In this document: positions 52,604 through 60,611 of the stretch, piece after piece | How positions within the stretch are numbered: position 1 is the stretch's first letter | Layout: each line of letters opens with the position of its first letter | Assembly: GCF_000576555.1 (NCBI RefSeq) | Contig: NZ_CP007145.1 | Span: 930,001 to 994,000 of the forward strand | Reading direction: 5' to 3' | From: Hymenobacter swuensis DY53 | Lineage (GTDB): Bacteria > Bacteroidota > Bacteroidia > Cytophagales > Hymenobacteraceae | Length of the DNA stretch: 64,000 nucleotides | Program-made: the position numbers and the translations under genes | The notes under the pieces: model-generated | Database searches by the model: none | What the model was told of the DNA's origin: nothing | The model's input: the letters and a program-made list of their open reading frames with translations, nothing else

Positions 52604-52649
52604 AAAAAGCCAAACCGACGCTAACGGCCGCGTTAGCGTCGGTTTGGCT
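52604..52649 (-). terminator. Intrinsic terminator, 19-bp perfect stem
   Basis: AGCCAAACCGACGCTAACG (52608-52626) pairs exactly with 52631-52649 around a GCCG loop; on the minus strand it is followed by TTTTT. It probably ends the transcript of the PRISE-like gene that stops at 52825. Confidence 0.85.
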
Positions 52650-52673
52650 TAGATGGTAAAGCTGTTCAAAACC

Positions 52674-52785
52674 TAGTAGCACGTCATTCCGAGCTTGCCG
52701 AGGAATCTCGCGTGCTGACGTTAGAATTAGTGTCACAATATCAGCACGCGAGATTCCTCAGCAAGCTCGGAATGACGTGCTACTA
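52674..52785. repeat. REP-like inverted pair, 44 of 45 bases matching
   Basis: Bases 52674-52718 are the inverse of 52741-52785 except for one position. Each arm has TAGTAGCACGTCATTCCGAGC. The spacer is 22 bases. A single partial arm with the same core recurs at 55858-55880. Confidence 0.85.
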
Positions 52786-52824
52786 TCCCGAAATAACGTT
52801 CAGTTATGCATGCAGCCCTGCGAA

Positions 52825-53892
52825 TTACGGAATCAGGCGGTCGGTACGGAGCTGCTCAAATAGGTCGAAAAAGGAATCTTCGGTGGACTGGTAGGCCAGG
52901 AAGCCCCGCTTGCGGCTGTTGGCCATATCCGTCATCACCTCAATGGGGCGGCCCAGGTCGAGGTCGGTATGCCAGGGGGAGGCGAGGCGATCGAGGGCGG
53001 GCTCTTGAAGCTGGTGCCGCTCGGCTATTTCGCGCCACACGGCGGCATCTTGGCTCAGTTCGGCCTCTAGTGGGTGAATCGTGCCATCGAAACCCAAGGC
53101 TTCCACGCCAAACCACGCAGCCAGGCGCGGCCACAGCCAGCTCCAGCGGAAAATGTCGCCGTTCACTATGTTAAATGCCTGGTCACGGGCAGTTTCGGCG
53201 GTGGCGGCCCAGCGCAATTGCTGGGCAATAATGCGGGCATCTGTCACGTCGGAGAGGCCGTTCCACTGGGCTTCCGAGCCGGGCCAGCGGAAGGGCCGGC
53301 CGGTTTCCTTGCAGATGCTGGCGTACACGGCCAGGGTAGTGCCCAGGTTCATGAGGTTGCCCACGGCCTTACCGATGATGGTGTGCGGGCGGTGGATGCT
53401 CCAGGTAAACCCGTCGCGAGCGGCGGCAATGTACACTTCATCTTCCTGGGCATAATAGAAGTTGTCGAGCGGGAGCCGGGGCTGTTCCTCGCGCAGGGGC
53501 GTGGGCGGTGGTGTGCCGCCGCTTACATAGGCCTCAAACGGTCCGAGGTAGTGCTTGAGGCCGGTTACCAATGCCACGTGCTGCACCGATTTTTGGGGCG
53601 CCAGCGCATCCAGCAGGTTGCGTACCATCAAGCTGTTGACGCGGATATTCTCGGCCTCCGTATCCTGGCGCATCCAGCTGGTGATGAAGACGTGGGTAGG
53701 CGCAAGACCAGCCAGCGCGTTTTGCAGACTGGCAGGGTCGAGCAGGTCGGCGGCTACGGGGTGCAGGCCGGCTATATCCGGGCGGGGCGAGCGGGCCAGG
53801 CCGTAGGTAGGCCAATTGTGAGCCAGCAGTTCCTGAGCTAGGTTGCTGCCGATAATGCCACTTGCGCCAACTATCAGGGCAATGTTATTCAT
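52825..53892 (-). CDS. PRISE-like SDR enone reductase
   Basis: 355 residues. IALIVGASGIIGSNLAQELL is the NAD(P) loop, ALVTGLKHYLGPFEAYVSGG and LDNFYYAQEDEVYIAAARDG are the PRISE (progesterone 5-beta-reductase/iridoid synthase-like) motifs, with the catalytic Tyr in N-F-Y-Y. These cytosolic enzymes reduce activated C=C bonds with NADPH. The bacterial substrate is unknown. Transcribed away from the preceding SDR gene's terminator. Confidence 0.85.
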   Translation of the reverse strand: MNNIALIVGASGIIGSNLAQELLAHNWPTYGLARSPRPDIAGLHPVAADLLDPASLQNALAGLAPTHVFITSWMRQDTEAENIRVNSLMVRNLLDALAPQKSVQHVALVTGLKHYLGPFEAYVSGGTPPPTPLREEQPRLPLDNFYYAQEDEVYIAAARDGFTWSIHRPHTIIGKAVGNLMNLGTTLAVYASICKETGRPFRWPGSEAQWNGLSDVTDARIIAQQLRWAATAETARDQAFNIVNGDIFRWSWLWPRLAAWFGVEALGFDGTIHPLEAELSQDAAVWREIAERHQLQEPALDRLASPWHTDLDLGRPIEVMTDMANSRKRGFLAYQSTEDSFFDLFEQLRTDRLIP

Positions 53893-54000
53893 GTTGTATG
53901 GAAAGGGTATGCAGTTGCGCCAGATGAGGCGGAAGCCTCTATAACAGTCCGGGGCAGGAATCTTCTTTTGTCGCCGTCAAATTCTGCGTCCAGCCTAGTA

Positions 54001-54030
54001 AAAAAGCCCGGCCTTTTAGGGCTGGGCTTT
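54001..54030 (-). terminator. Intrinsic terminator after the SDR gene
   Basis: AAAGCCCGGCC and GGGCTGGGCTTT form a stem with one wobble; on the minus strand it is followed by TTTTT. Confidence 0.7.
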
Positions 54031-54053
54031 AACCGAAATGCCGGATAGCAATG

Positions 54054-54866
54054 CTATTTCGCGCTTTCGTTGCCGTCGACGGGCTGGCTTTCCTGGTGGA
54101 CTTTGGCGGCAATCAGCTCGTTGGGCAGTACGTTGCTGGTAGTTACCTGCACTTTGTTCATGAGGCCGGAAACAATGCGGTTGTCACCCGCCATCAGGGC
54201 TTTATAGCCATCTTTGGCCACGTCTGCTGGCTGCATCATGCCGCTTTTTTCGGCTACGTTTTTGGCCCGGGTCATATCGGCTTTGTTGAAGAAGTCGGTA
54301 TCGGTTAGCCCGGGCAGCAGGTTGGTGATGGTCACGCCCTTGTCCTTGTTCTCATTCTGAATCGACTCGGCAAAGGAATTCACGAAGGCTTTGGTGGCGT
54401 GATACACGGATTGCAGCGGCCCCGGCAGCTCGCCGGCAATGCTGCCCACCAGCAGAATTTTACCCTTGCCCCGGCTCAACATTTCCTGCAGGTACAGCTT
54501 GGTAAACACCACGTAGGCCCCGATATTCAGCTGAATAATATCCAGCTCCCGGTTGATGTCGGTAGTATCAAAGGTACCGTACTGGCCCTGGCCGGCATCG
54601 TTTACCAAGGCATCTACCTGTTTGCCGGTGGCTTGCACCTGCTCATACACTTCAAACGGGGCTTCCCGCTTAAACAGGTCTTTGGCAATAGTGGTGACTT
54701 CCACGCCGTATTGCTGCTTGATTTCCTGTGCGGTCTGGTCGAGCTCCTGCTGATTGCGGGCTACCAAAATGAGGTTGTATTTATCCTGCGCGAAGCAGTT
54801 GGCCAGTTCCCGGCCAATGCCGCTGGTGCCGCCGGTAATGAGGGCTGTCTGGGTTGTAGTTGCCAT
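54054..54866 (-). CDS. Classical short-chain dehydrogenase/reductase
   Basis: 270 residues. TALITGGTSGIGRELANCFA is the T-G-x3-G-x-G cofactor loop, LVNDAGQGQYG the N-x-A-G equivalent, IAGELPGPLQSVYHATKAFV the Y-x3-K active site with Ser upstream (VGSIAG). It oxidises or reduces an unknown small substrate with NAD(P). The last 30 residues are polar. Confidence 0.88.
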   Translation of the reverse strand: MATTTQTALITGGTSGIGRELANCFAQDKYNLILVARNQQELDQTAQEIKQQYGVEVTTIAKDLFKREAPFEVYEQVQATGKQVDALVNDAGQGQYGTFDTTDINRELDIIQLNIGAYVVFTKLYLQEMLSRGKGKILLVGSIAGELPGPLQSVYHATKAFVNSFAESIQNENKDKGVTITNLLPGLTDTDFFNKADMTRAKNVAEKSGMMQPADVAKDGYKALMAGDNRIVSGLMNKVQVTTSNVLPNELIAAKVHQESQPVDGNESAK

Positions 54867-54996
54867 GTGGATGGAAAGGATAGGTTAGGCTATGGCTAAC
54901 GCATCCGGCTACCGGTCGGTTATTGTCGGGCTGTGCGTTTTCGGCTTCTACGGTTCAGTTTCGCGCTTTTTCTGCCTTGTTGCGCCTGCTATGAAG

Positions 54997-55821
54997 TCAG
55001 CGGGCCGGGGCCGGAATCGATTTCGTCCGGAAGAACTCATCCACTTTGCGGTTGAACTCGTCGGCGTGCTCGTGCAGGGTGGCGTGGCCGCTGTTGGGCA
55101 CCAGCCAGAGCCAGGCGCGGGACAGGCTCTGGTAAATGGCCACCGTGTGCTCCGGCCGGATTACGTCCCGGTCGCCGGCAATGATGAAGGCCGGCGCCTT
55201 GATGCCCGCCAGGGTTGGGAGCGGGATATGCGGGTGCCGCCAGTCGAGTAGAAATACTTTCCAGTCGTTGCGGCGCTTGGGGTCAGTGAAGGCTTGGCGG
55301 CGGCCTTCCTGGTAACCACGCCGCATCTGCTGCCACAGCTCCGGCATCAGGGCCGTGGAATCGGGCCAGAGGTTGGCGCCGGTGGCGGCCAGACGCTTCA
55401 CTTTCCCGGGGTGACGCTGAGCCAGCAACAATGCCGTAATGCCTCCGTCGCTCCAGCCCAGCACGTACACCGAATCGAGGCGCAGGTGCGTGAGCAGGGC
55501 CGCGCAGTCGTCGGCCAGTAGCTCGAAGCTCAGCGAGTCGCCCGCATCCACCGATTTGCCGTGGGCCCGGCTGTCCAGCGCAATAACCCGGTACTTTTTC
55601 GCGAAGTAGGGAATGGTTTTCGTGAAATCCTGGCTGTTACCACCGTTGCCGTGCAGCAGTAGCAAGGGCGCCCCGGTGCCGTAGGTTTCGTAGTATAGCT
55701 TCATACCGCGCACTGTGGCGTACTTACCAGCGGCGGGGTTGCTGCCGTAAGCTACCGCCTGTTGCCCTAGCACCAGACGACCGAGTAGTAGAAACGACAG
55801 AAGAAGGAAGGTACGGAGCAT
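54997..55821 (-). CDS. Secreted alpha/beta hydrolase
   Basis: 274 residues from the ATG at about 55821. LLLSFLLLGRLVLGQ is a signal peptide. LLLLHGNGGNSQDF is the oxyanion loop, VLGWSDGGITALLL the nucleophile elbow (Ser in G-W-S-D-G), GDRDVIRPE holds the Asp and PNSGHATLHEHA the His. The fold is that of haloperoxidase/esterase-like hydrolases; substrate unknown. A partial REP arm lies just upstream, at 55858-55880. Confidence 0.87.
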   Translation of the reverse strand: MLRTFLLLSFLLLGRLVLGQQAVAYGSNPAAGKYATVRGMKLYYETYGTGAPLLLLHGNGGNSQDFTKTIPYFAKKYRVIALDSRAHGKSVDAGDSLSFELLADDCAALLTHLRLDSVYVLGWSDGGITALLLAQRHPGKVKRLAATGANLWPDSTALMPELWQQMRRGYQEGRRQAFTDPKRRNDWKVFLLDWRHPHIPLPTLAGIKAPAFIIAGDRDVIRPEHTVAIYQSLSRAWLWLVPNSGHATLHEHADEFNRKVDEFFRTKSIPAPAR

Positions 55822-55857
55822 CTGGAAACGCTTACGATGTTTTAGAGTCAATCAGGA

Positions 55858-55880
55858 ACGTCATTCCGAGCTTGCCGAGC
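55858..55880. repeat. Single REP-like arm
   Basis: ACGTCATTCCGAGCTTGCCGAG repeats the core of the arm at 52680-52701. No inverse partner was found close by. Confidence 0.6.
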
Positions 55881-55902
55881 TACCGGATTCCTGCAGACAC
55901 GC

Positions 55903-56916
55903 TTACTTTTTCTGAAGATACAGCAGCGTAGACTGGCCGGAGGGACCATACTTGTCGTTGATCAGAAAATATCCGCCCCGGTAGGCCGCCAGGCCTTCCC
56001 AGTTGTAAGTCATATACTCGCGCGGCAACTCAAACAGCGGCTTCCAGGTGATTTTATCGTGCCTGTAGCGCAGACTGATGAGGCGGCAGTAGTTCTGGTA
56101 GCCGCTGCCGTTCCGGAGGAACCGGGCGTTGGGGTCGGGGCTCGGGGTGCGGTACACGCTGTCGTCGGCACCGTTGTAGAAGTAGTTAATGGCTGTAAAG
56201 CGGTTTTTGCCTTTGTACGTCAGGTCTGTTACGCGGAAGGGCAGGCGGGCCACCGGTACGTAATGCGGAATGTCGTTCCGAATGGCGGCCGTGGGCAGCC
56301 GGAACGCCACGTTGTCGTGCGTGAAGTAGTTGTATTCGAAGAGAAACAGCAGACTCTGGTTGTAGCCGGTGGCAGCCTCAAACCCGGCGTTGCTGATGTG
56401 CGTGCCATCGGTGAGGGCCGGCTTGGCCAGCGGCACCAGATAGCGCGTGTCAATGGTGATGCTGGCGTTTTCTTCACTGAGCCGGCCTTTAATTAGATAA
56501 CAGTAGGTAGAAGCCGTGGTGGTTTCGATGGTGAAATAGGCGTCGTCGCCCAGCATCGTCAGGCCCTCCAGGCCCTCGTAGAGCTGGCAGGCACTGTCAA
56601 TCCGGGCCTTTATTCGGTCGAGGCCCAGAATGCTGTATTTCCTGTATCCTACGGTCTTCGCCTTCCCCGCCAGTTGGTTGTCGATGCTGCCCAGGTTGAT
56701 GCCGTACACTTTCGCCTCGGCGCGCTCCTGCAAGCGGCTCTCCGAAAGCAGCAGCAGTTCATTGGGGCGCAGGTACAGGCCGGAAAACTGGTTGTTCTTG
56801 TCCGCAATTTCCGGGGGTAGCGGGATAGTGTGGAACGTAAACGGCGCTTTCTGAGCGTGAGCCAGCGTGGCCGTTAGGAGCAGGCAAGACAGCAGGAAGC
56901 GTTTGAAGTGTGACAT
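55903..56916 (-). CDS. Secreted protein, possibly beta-propeller-like
   Basis: 337 residues from the ATG at 56916, with signal peptide FLLSCLLLTATLAHAQ. Text such as NNQFSGLYLRPNELLLLSES, YEGLEGLTMLGDDAYFTIET, FEAATGYNQSLLFLFEYNYF and MTYNWEGLAAYRGGYFLIND has the W/G-E-G-L-A repeats seen in esterase-like (phytase-type) propellers. I infer a propeller fold; no activity can be assigned. Confidence 0.55.
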   Translation of the reverse strand: MSHFKRFLLSCLLLTATLAHAQKAPFTFHTIPLPPEIADKNNQFSGLYLRPNELLLLSESRLQERAEAKVYGINLGSIDNQLAGKAKTVGYRKYSILGLDRIKARIDSACQLYEGLEGLTMLGDDAYFTIETTTASTYCYLIKGRLSEENASITIDTRYLVPLAKPALTDGTHISNAGFEAATGYNQSLLFLFEYNYFTHDNVAFRLPTAAIRNDIPHYVPVARLPFRVTDLTYKGKNRFTAINYFYNGADDSVYRTPSPDPNARFLRNGSGYQNYCRLISLRYRHDKITWKPLFELPREYMTYNWEGLAAYRGGYFLINDKYGPSGQSTLLYLQKK

Positions 56917-57168
56917 CTGTTGGCGAGAACCAAAAAGCGAAGGGATGTGCAAAGGTTACCAAGGATTTTCGAACCCCACGAAACAGGAAACTGCCCAACC
57001 CCGAACACGGCCGATGCTTGTACGAGGTTCGATACAGCAAAATTTGTCCGGAGGCTGATTTCTGATGTCATACAGCCGTTTACATTTGCTGGGTATAGTT
57101 AGGGAAACTGAATACTGCCCGACTGCTTCCATGATGCCAGTACCGCAACTTCTGGCGAAAGCAACAAC

Positions 57169-58461
57169 ATGAAACGAACAAAGGCGGCCCTACTGGCACT
57201 GGTAAAATGGGGCGTAATTGGTTTGTGCGGCTATGGCCTAATCACTACGGCGGTTTTCGGGCAGGACAGTCTGGATGAAGAGGCGGGCGTGTATACCTAC
57301 AGTTGGTCGGGGCTCGATGCCCTGTTCAACGAAGAAGAATTTGGCCTTTTCACGCATAAGCGGGCGCAAACTCCGCTGAATGGAACAGACGGGCCATATC
57401 TGCTGGGCACTACCCAGTTCAACATCGACGAGCACAACCAACTGACGAGCGCGCCGCTGGATATTCGTCGGCCGGTGCGCGTCCGGGTTCCTAACGCTGA
57501 CCGGGACTCCTTCACCTGTGTGGTGCGCCCGGTGCATGCGCTACCGCCGCACACGTACCCCATGCCCGCCCGGCTGATTGCCCTTTCCGACATCGAAGGA
57601 AATTTCAATGCCCTGGCTGGTTTTCTGCAACGCAACGGCGTTGTTGACCGGCACTACAACTGGACGTTCGGGCAAGGGCATCTGGTGCTCAACGGTGATT
57701 TTATGGACCGGGGCGACGAGGTGACGCAGGTGCTGTGGCTGCTGTATAAGCTGGAGGGCCAAGCCGAGCAAGCGGGTGGAAAGGTACATTTCATCCTGGG
57801 TAACCACGAAATAATGAACCTCTACGGCGACGCTTCCTACGCGCAACGCAAATACATCGGGGCGGCCCAACGCATCAGCGGGGAGCCGCGCTGGGATAAA
57901 GCCGGACAGGCGCTGTATTCCCCGCAGTCGGAGTTGGGGCGCTGGCTAAGAAGCAAAAACGTTATTGAGCAGATTGGCCCTTACCTGTTCGTGCACGCCG
58001 GGCTTAAACCCAAACTGATTGAGAGCAACCTGGCGCTGGCGGACCTCAACCAGATTGCCCGTAAGTATTACGGTTTCCGAGCAGCCAAACGACTCGAGGG
58101 TTCCCGGGAAGGTATCGTCCTGAGTTCCTATGATAGCCCGTACTGGGATAGGGGTTTATCGATGAGCCTGCTGTACAAGGCCTTCTTTCTGGTGAATGAT
58201 CCGTTGCACGCCGCGTACCATAGCACCACCCAGGCCGAGTTGGAGCAGGTGTTACAGTTCTATCACGCTTCCCGGCTGGTTATCGGCCATTCGGTAGTTG
58301 AGAATGTAATGACCGATTACGAAGGCAAAGTGCTGAAGATAGATGTTAAGCACGGCCAGGAAAAGCACAGCCCCCGCACCCAGGGCCTGCTGATTGAAAA
58401 CGGGGCCGAATACCGGATAAACGCAAAAGGCGAGAAGGTCCGCATTGGCACTGCCGCTTAG
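57169..58461 (+). CDS. Shewanella-like (SLP) metallophosphoesterase, exported
   Basis: 430 residues with an N-terminal hydrophobic segment (WGVIGLCGYGLITTAVFGQ). The PPP-fold metal motifs are ALSDIEGNF, NGDFMDRGDEV, ILGNHEIMNLYG, LFVHAG and VIGHS, in order, with the first motif D-I-E-G in place of D-x-H-G. The family includes Shewanella-like protein phosphatases. About 140 residues precede the catalytic domain. It is transported to the periplasm or anchored; substrate unknown. Confidence 0.83.
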   Translation: MKRTKAALLALVKWGVIGLCGYGLITTAVFGQDSLDEEAGVYTYSWSGLDALFNEEEFGLFTHKRAQTPLNGTDGPYLLGTTQFNIDEHNQLTSAPLDIRRPVRVRVPNADRDSFTCVVRPVHALPPHTYPMPARLIALSDIEGNFNALAGFLQRNGVVDRHYNWTFGQGHLVLNGDFMDRGDEVTQVLWLLYKLEGQAEQAGGKVHFILGNHEIMNLYGDASYAQRKYIGAAQRISGEPRWDKAGQALYSPQSELGRWLRSKNVIEQIGPYLFVHAGLKPKLIESNLALADLNQIARKYYGFRAAKRLEGSREGIVLSSYDSPYWDRGLSMSLLYKAFFLVNDPLHAAYHSTTQAELEQVLQFYHASRLVIGHSVVENVMTDYEGKVLKIDVKHGQEKHSPRTQGLLIENGAEYRINAKGEKVRIGTAA

Positions 58462-58730
58462 CCCAGCACCATCCGCTTCGGACGCATTTCCTCCTCGTAA
58501 TCCTGGATAACCTGCCGCAGAATCTCCATGTCGCGGGGGCAGCAGCGGGCAAATTCTTCCCAGTTCTTCATCGTGAGTACGGGCGGCATTTCCACAATAG
58601 CCACGATGGAATCCCAGAAGGCGTCCCAGCTTGGGCCGTACCATTCCTCAAAGCCCAGCTGCTCCTTGAATAGCTGGTGCAGCGCCACTTTGCTGGTAAT
58701 GCCGGTCAGGTCGAGGGTCATAATGAGCAT
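58458..58730 (-). CDS. Barstar-like protein
   Basis: 90 residues from the ATG at 58730 (58721 also possible). LHQLFKEQLGFEEWYGPSWDAFWDSIVAI is the barstar block that binds the RNase active site in barnase-barstar pairs. No barnase or other ribonuclease gene is adjacent, so it is an orphan immunity gene or has another partner. Its stop overlaps the stop of the phosphatase gene by 4 bases. Confidence 0.75.
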   Translation of the reverse strand: MLIMTLDLTGITSKVALHQLFKEQLGFEEWYGPSWDAFWDSIVAIVEMPPVLTMKNWEEFARCCPRDMEILRQVIQDYEEEMRPKRMVLG

Positions 58731-59123
58731 TAAAACACGGTTGAGAACTGCGTCAAACTGAACACACGCTGAATGCGCAGTTTTCAAAGGTGCCATCTAG
58801 TTTACAGGCGTAACTCGTGCACACCTCTTTTGCCATTCATTCCTAATCTTTTTATCGAAACAGCACCATGGTCGAAACTCAGCACAACTACTGCTGCAAT
58901 TTTATTCTTTACCTCTTTCCACTGAAGTTTGCTATCAATATTCTCTTTTAAGCGTAGCCGTTTAGTTTTTAGGTTAGTGTCATTTTTTACACTTAGCAAA
59001 CACGATTGGCCATTTTTTTCAACGATAATCTGTAGAGCTAGTGTGCCTGTTACATTTTTACCTTCCTCCGCGCTTAATGAAGCGGTAACAACGGAAATGA
59101 GAATCTGAGAATCAACCTTAGCT

Positions 59124-59126
59124 GTT
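59124..59126. repeat. Target-site duplication GTT, left copy
   Basis: Matches 60376-60378 across the IS. Three bases is the usual duplication for IS3-family elements. Confidence 0.8.
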
Positions 59127-59156
59127 TGGGGTGGTCCAGTAAAAATGGACAGTGCG

Positions 59157-60024
59157 CTAAGATAGGTTCGTTTTCAGGTCGTGTTCAAATTGGTGGGGCG
59201 AGCAGTAGCCGAGAGCGGAGTGGCGGCGGTCCAGGTTGAAGTAGGTATCTAGGTAGTGGGCCACTTCCAGACGGGCTTCTTCGAGGGAGGCAAACGCAGT
59301 GCCGTGGGGCAGCAGTTCGGTTTTGAGTGTGCTCCAGCCGGCTTCGGCCTGGGCGTTGTCGTAGGGGTTGCCCGGTCGGCTAAAGCTGGGCACGGCCCCG
59401 GCTTGGTCGATGCGGGTCCGGCAGGCGGCGCTGGTGTACTGACTGCCGCGGTCGGCGTGGATGATGAGGCCTGGTGCGGGCTGGCGCAGGGTCAGGGCCT
59501 GTTCCAGGGCTAGCAGCACGAGTTCGGTAGGCATCTGCGCGGCCAGGTGCCAGCCAACCACCCGCCGGGAACACGCGTCGCGCCACGTAGCCAGGTAACA
59601 CCAGCGCCCGCCTACCAGGGGCAAGTAGGTGATATCGCCGACCCACACCTGGTCGGGGGCGGTGGGCGCGGGCCGGCCGAGCAGTTTGTTTTCGGCCACC
59701 ACGGCGGCCGGGTCGGCCACGGTGGTACGGGGCCGATGCGGGCGGGTGCTCAACGCCCGCAGTTCATGCCGGTGTAGCCACGAGCGCAGCGCGTACCGGC
59801 CCACGGCATGCCCCTCGGCGTGTAGTTCAGCCCGCAAGCGCCGGGTGCCGTAGCGCCGGGCATGGCGTGTGAAAGCGGTATGTGCCGCTTCTTGCCACAG
59901 CCTAGCGGGCTGCGGCGGGCGGCGCCGCCACTGGTAATAGCCGGCCTTGCTCACGGCCAGTACCCGGCAGAGTACCTGCACCGGCCACGGCTCGGCACAC
60001 CCCTCGATGAACCGGTAACGACTC
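59157..60024 (-). CDS. IS3-family transposase OrfB (DDE integrase domain)
   Basis: About 288 residues from the ATG at 60024 (MSRYRFIEG). The frame is open to 60230, and in the usual arrangement it is joined to orfA by frameshifting. The catalytic triad can be read: VGDITYLPL (Asp), IIHADRGSQYTS (Asp) and NPYDNAQAEAGWSTLKTEL (Glu). RLRAELHAEGHAVGRYALRSWL is the upstream HTH-like part. The stop at 59157 lies right at the inner end of the left inverted repeat. Confidence 0.9.
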
Positions 60025-60063
60025 ATGATTGAGGCGGTTGCGCAAAGATGGTCACGACTTTTT

Positions 60064-60324
60064 TTAAATATCACGCTCCATTTCCACGCGCTTGAGCTCG
60101 GCGCGCAGGTGCTTGATTTCGTCACGTTCGGCGCTACTAGGCACGGCCTGCTCCAACGCCAGGCGCTGCCAGCGCCCCAGCAGGGCGGGCGAAATGCCTT
60201 GCGCGCGGGCCACATCGCTTTGCCGAGCACCGGTCGCCACTTGGCGCACGCATTCGGCCTTGAACGCCGGCGTATATTTCTTGCGGGTATCGGGTGCCCC
60301 GCCAGGATTCGATTTTTCAGTCAT
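60064..60324 (-). CDS. IS3-family transposase OrfA (helix-turn-helix), probably shortened
   Basis: 86 residues: TRKKYTPAFKAECVRQVATG and ARQSDVARAQGISPALLGRWQR form the HTH, then a leucine-zipper-like region (IKHLRAELKRVEMERDI). It stops at ATT TAA within a TTTAAAAAAAG tract. If one more T were present the frame would read ILKKVVTIFAQPPQS, the usual OrfA end, and orfB would be in the usual -1 frame. This copy therefore looks one base short. Confidence 0.85.
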   Translation of the reverse strand: MTEKSNPGGAPDTRKKYTPAFKAECVRQVATGARQSDVARAQGISPALLGRWQRLALEQAVPSSAERDEIKHLRAELKRVEMERDI

Positions 60325-60375
60325 GGGCAGCGGAAGTTAAGACTTCGCACTGTCCGTTTTAGCTAGACCACCTCA

Positions 60376-60378
60376 GTT
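60376..60378. repeat. Target-site duplication GTT, right copy
   Basis: Pairs with 59124-59126. Confidence 0.8.
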
Positions 60379-60611
60379 ACAGTATCACTCTCAAGACTAA
60401 ACTGATCAGTATTACAGCCGTTAAACTTCTCGGAAAAGAGATTTTGTCCATAGCTACTAGTTACTAGTAGACTAAATAAAATAGCTAGTACCAGTTGGGT
60501 AAAGGACAACTTTTTGAGTTGTGAAGGGCAATCCAGAGTGTGCATAACAGCAAATTTTAGAAGATAGCCAAAGATATAAGGTGACTAATTACTGGTTAGC
60601 TACTAGTGTAT

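Larger units (their letters stand above)
52523..52824. other. Intergenic stretch holding a terminator and a REP-like pair
   Basis: No gene. It holds a minus-strand terminator (52604-52649) and an inverted pair (52674-52785), both listed separately. Confidence 0.6.
59127..60375 (-). mobile_element. IS3-family insertion sequence, 1249 bp
   Basis: The ends are inverted repeats of about 30 bases (59127-59156 and 60346-60375) that agree at 25 positions, starting TG and ending CA. They share GGACAGTGCG at the inner side. It carries orfA and orfB on the minus strand. Target bases GTT (59124-59126 and 60376-60378) are duplicated. It interrupts a secreted-protein gene. Confidence 0.92.
58802..60545 (-). 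pseudogene. Secreted-protein gene interrupted by an IS3-family element
   Basis: The N-terminal half runs from the ATG at 60545 to the right end of the IS at 60376 and has a signal peptide (LVLAILFSLLVTSSYGQ). The C-terminal half is 59123-58802. Removing 59127-60375 and one copy of the 3-base duplication joins codon 57 (AC plus A, Thr) to GCT AAG, giving one frame of 163 residues that ends GKRGVHELRL. The joined text (FSLESDTVT then AKVDSQILISVVT) reads through. GC content is low. No family recognised. Expression is presumably lost. Confidence 0.85.

Noticed and set aside
60025..60230. The 5' extension of OrfB as an independent protein start.
   Set aside because: It overlaps orfA in another frame; the part before MSRYRFIEG is the usual frameshift overlap region, not a separate N-terminus.
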